Virus record (IMG/VR): IMGVR_UViG_3300050020_000211
Coordinates: 1 to 31,484 of that record
DNA length: 31,484 nucleotides
Strand: one strand, 5' to 3'
Origin: a virus
Notes under the pieces: generated by a model
Told to the model about the DNA's origin: nothing
What the model saw: only the letters and a program-made list of their open reading frames with translations
The model's database searches: none
Shown here: piece by piece, positions 30,088 through 31,484 of the stretch
Layout of the letters: the number at the start of each line of letters is the position of its first letter
Numbering within the stretch: position 1 is the stretch's first letter
Program-made: the position numbers and the translations under genes

Positions 30088-30521
30088 GAAAGTCCACCTT
30101 CTCCAAAACGACGCACTACAGGCGGCTGCGTCAAGCGAAGCTACTTGGCATCCCTGTCGAGCAACTTCCCGATGGGCGAGGAGGCAGAAGAGAGGAGGCC
30201 TCCGGCGCGCGGCATTACCGATGGAACGAAGGACCGATCATGCGCTCTGATGGTTACCGCCTCCTGCGAGTGGGAGTCGGCCACCCAATGTCAGACCCTA
30301 ATGGGTACGCGCCTGAACATCGGATGATCATGGCCGCCGCCTTGGGGCGCCTGCTCAATCCCTCCGAGGTCGTCCATCACAAGAATGGCATGAAGACCGA
30401 CAACCGCCTAGAGAATCTCGAGTTGACCACGCAAGAAGGGCACGCTCTCATCCACGCCCGCCAGCGCGACGAGGCGGGGCGCTTCGTGGCCGATCGCGAA
30501 CTGCCGGCGGTGGCGTCGTGA
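30084..30521 (+). CDS. HNH homing endonuclease (HNH_3 type)
   Basis: The predicted product has 145 residues. It starts in an ATGA overlap with the DUF5131 stop and ends in a GTGA overlap with the ASCH gene. The N-terminus is basic (FSKTTHYRRLRQAKLLG). The core has GYRLLRVGVGHP, APEHRMIMAAALGRLL, then EVVHHKNGMKTDNRLENLEL, the HNH_3 signature. It is the third HNH gene in contact with the DUF5131 gene. Its host site is probably the junction between DUF5131 and ASCH genes. Confidence 0.8.
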   Translation: MRKSTFSKTTHYRRLRQAKLLGIPVEQLPDGRGGRREEASGARHYRWNEGPIMRSDGYRLLRVGVGHPMSDPNGYAPEHRMIMAAALGRLLNPSEVVHHKNGMKTDNRLENLELTTQEGHALIHARQRDEAGRFVADRELPAVAS

Positions 30522-30865
30522 TCCTCTTCAAGATCGAGCACGGCGCGGCCATCCTTGACGGCCGCAAGACACAAACAAGACGCCTTGGTAAGAAGCGCTG
30601 GAACGTCGGTGCCGTCCACCAGTGCCGCACGCGGATGCTCGACCCAGTCAGCACCTTCGCCCGTGTCGAGATCGTCGACGTGCGCACGGAGTGGCTGTGG
30701 GACATCTCACACGACGACGCGGTGGCCGAGGGCTACACCGGCATCGGGACCTACCTGACGGCATTCTATGCCATCAACAAGATGGCGACGGACGCGAACC
30801 CACTGGTGTGGGTCGTGCGGTTCGCACTGGTGGGCGAAGGGATGTCGGCGCCTATGGCTCCATGA
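30518..30865 (+). CDS. ASCH-domain protein
   Basis: The predicted product has 115 residues from GTG 30518, overlapping the previous stop. The opening FKIEHGAAILDGRKTQTRRL is the ASCH signature for a nucleotide- or RNA-binding PUA-like fold. Later come ARVEIVDVRTEWLWDIS, DDAVAEGYTG and PLVWVVRFALV. In the wider family, some ASCH proteins hydrolyse modified cytidine. Phage copies commonly stand near DUF5131 genes, as I recall. The exact substrate is unknown. It is coupled to the primase gene by an ATGA overlap. Confidence 0.75.
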   Translation: MILFKIEHGAAILDGRKTQTRRLGKKRWNVGAVHQCRTRMLDPVSTFARVEIVDVRTEWLWDISHDDAVAEGYTGIGTYLTAFYAINKMATDANPLVWVVRFALVGEGMSAPMAP

Positions 30866-31484
30866 CGGTCACTCTCGACGAACTGCTCACCCGCCTCGAG
30901 GCCGTCAAGAAGGCCGGCAACGGGTGGATGGCGAAGTGTCCCGCTCACCAGGATCGGCAAAGTTCTCTGAGTGTCGGCGAAGGAGTCGATGGGAAGACCC
31001 TTCTCTTTTGTCACGCCGGATGCCTGACAAGCGACGTCTGCGGGAAGCTCGGGATTGAGGTTTCTGACCTCATGCCCTCCAAGAACGGGAGCAACGGGGA
31101 CAGTCGCCAGTCCCTAGACATCGTGGCGGAATACAATTACACAGACGAGCGCGGGAGCCTGCTCTACCAGGTGGTCCGCCTCTCACCGAAGTCATTCCGT
31201 CAGCGTAAACCAGAGGGTGAGGGTTGGAGCTGGAAGCTCGGCGACGTGCGGCGCGTGCTTTACCGTTTGCGCGAGGTGCTCGACCAGGCCGATCGCGGCG
31301 GTGTCGTCTACGTCGTCGAGGGCGAGAAGGACGTCGCAGCTGTCGAACAGGCGGGCGGGGTGGCGACCTGCAACTCAGGCGGCGCCGGCAAGTGGCGCGA
31401 CGAGTACTCGGCTGCGCTGAAGGGCGCCCAAGTCATCGTGGTCGCCGACAATGACGATCCGGGACGTAAGCACGCCGCCCAGGT
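30862..31484 (+). CDS. DNA primase, CHC2 zinc and TOPRIM domains (partial)
   Basis: The gene starts at ATG 30862 in an ATGA overlap and runs off the right end of the window, giving 207 residues. The N-terminus carries a CHC2-type zinc domain: CPAHQDRQSSLSV and CHAGC. After a linker the TOPRIM fold begins, with VVYVVEGEKDVAAVEQAG (glutamate motif), TCNSGGAGKW, and VIVVADNDDPGRKHA (DxD motif). This is the arrangement of phage primases and primase-helicases, which make RNA primers for replication. Whether a helicase domain follows cannot be seen. Confidence 0.88.
   Translation, partial: MTVTLDELLTRLEAVKKAGNGWMAKCPAHQDRQSSLSVGEGVDGKTLLFCHAGCLTSDVCGKLGIEVSDLMPSKNGSNGDSRQSLDIVAEYNYTDERGSLLYQVVRLSPKSFRQRKPEGEGWSWKLGDVRRVLYRLREVLDQADRGGVVYVVEGEKDVAAVEQAGGVATCNSGGAGKWRDEYSAALKGAQVIVVADNDDPGRKHAAQ

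Noticed and set aside
1-31484. tRNA genes, CRISPR arrays, insertion sequences, integrase
   Set aside because: No cloverleaf, regularly spaced repeat, transposase or recombinase motif was seen by reading; a dedicated search would be needed to exclude a weak tRNA.

Overview
This window looks like part of the genome of a tailed, long-tailed phage (Caudoviricetes, siphovirus type). It starts inside the major capsid gene and ends inside a primase gene. Base composition is GC-rich throughout. Genes are packed end to end with ATGA, TGATG and GTGA overlaps, GTG and TTG starts are frequent, and Shine-Dalgarno sequences are strong. The host is most likely a high-GC Gram-positive bacterium of the Actinobacteria. 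That is inferred from composition, from an actinophage-type baseplate domain (recalled as DUF5047-like), and from lysis proteins built for a cell wall without an outer membrane. No host marker gene is present, so a metagenome-only lineage is equally possible.

Layout. 1-3607 is the end of the head module: capsid C-terminus, terminator, an HNH endonuclease, a zinc-ribbon peptide, a glycosyltransferase-like protein, two small structural proteins and a head-tail connector. 3651-5492 is a carbohydrate-binding plus five-bladed beta-propeller glycosidase-like protein between connector and tail genes. 5492-16334 is the tail module: tail terminator, tail tube, frameshifted assembly chaperones, an HK97 gp10-like protein, tape measure, minor tail proteins, a beta-helix tailspike, a TIG-domain baseplate protein and a small spike-like protein. 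16331-20922 holds membrane proteins and lysis functions: two holin candidates, an NlpC/P60 endolysin, a papain-like peptidase and a secreted lysozyme-like protein, with a DNA-binding protein and an HNH gene between them. A strong hairpin terminator at 20938-20972 closes this block. A lipoprotein gene on the minus strand converges on it (20977-21459).

21460-31484 is the early and replication region. It begins with putative promoters and a small winged-helix protein, then a run of small unknown proteins. A recombination block follows (coiled-coil protein, Sak4-like ATPase, SSB), then an acidic protein with an SSB-tip-like motif, a DUF5131 (Gp37/Gp68) gene, an ASCH-domain protein and a CHC2/TOPRIM primase.

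The most unusual feature is at 28072-30521. A DUF5131 gene appears to have been invaded repeatedly by HNH endonuclease genes: one antisense at its 5' end, one nested in another frame in its middle, and one translationally coupled to its 3' end. The nested insertion keeps the host frame open, and near-consensus -10 boxes lie seven bases before the ATG of two of the HNH genes. Six HNH genes occur in 31 kb. Other points of interest are a 9-bp inverted repeat around an AT-rich island before the lysis genes, a long frame overlapping the lysozyme gene with its own strong ribosome binding site, and two carbohydrate-active virion proteins. I saw no integrase, tRNA, CRISPR array or insertion sequence.
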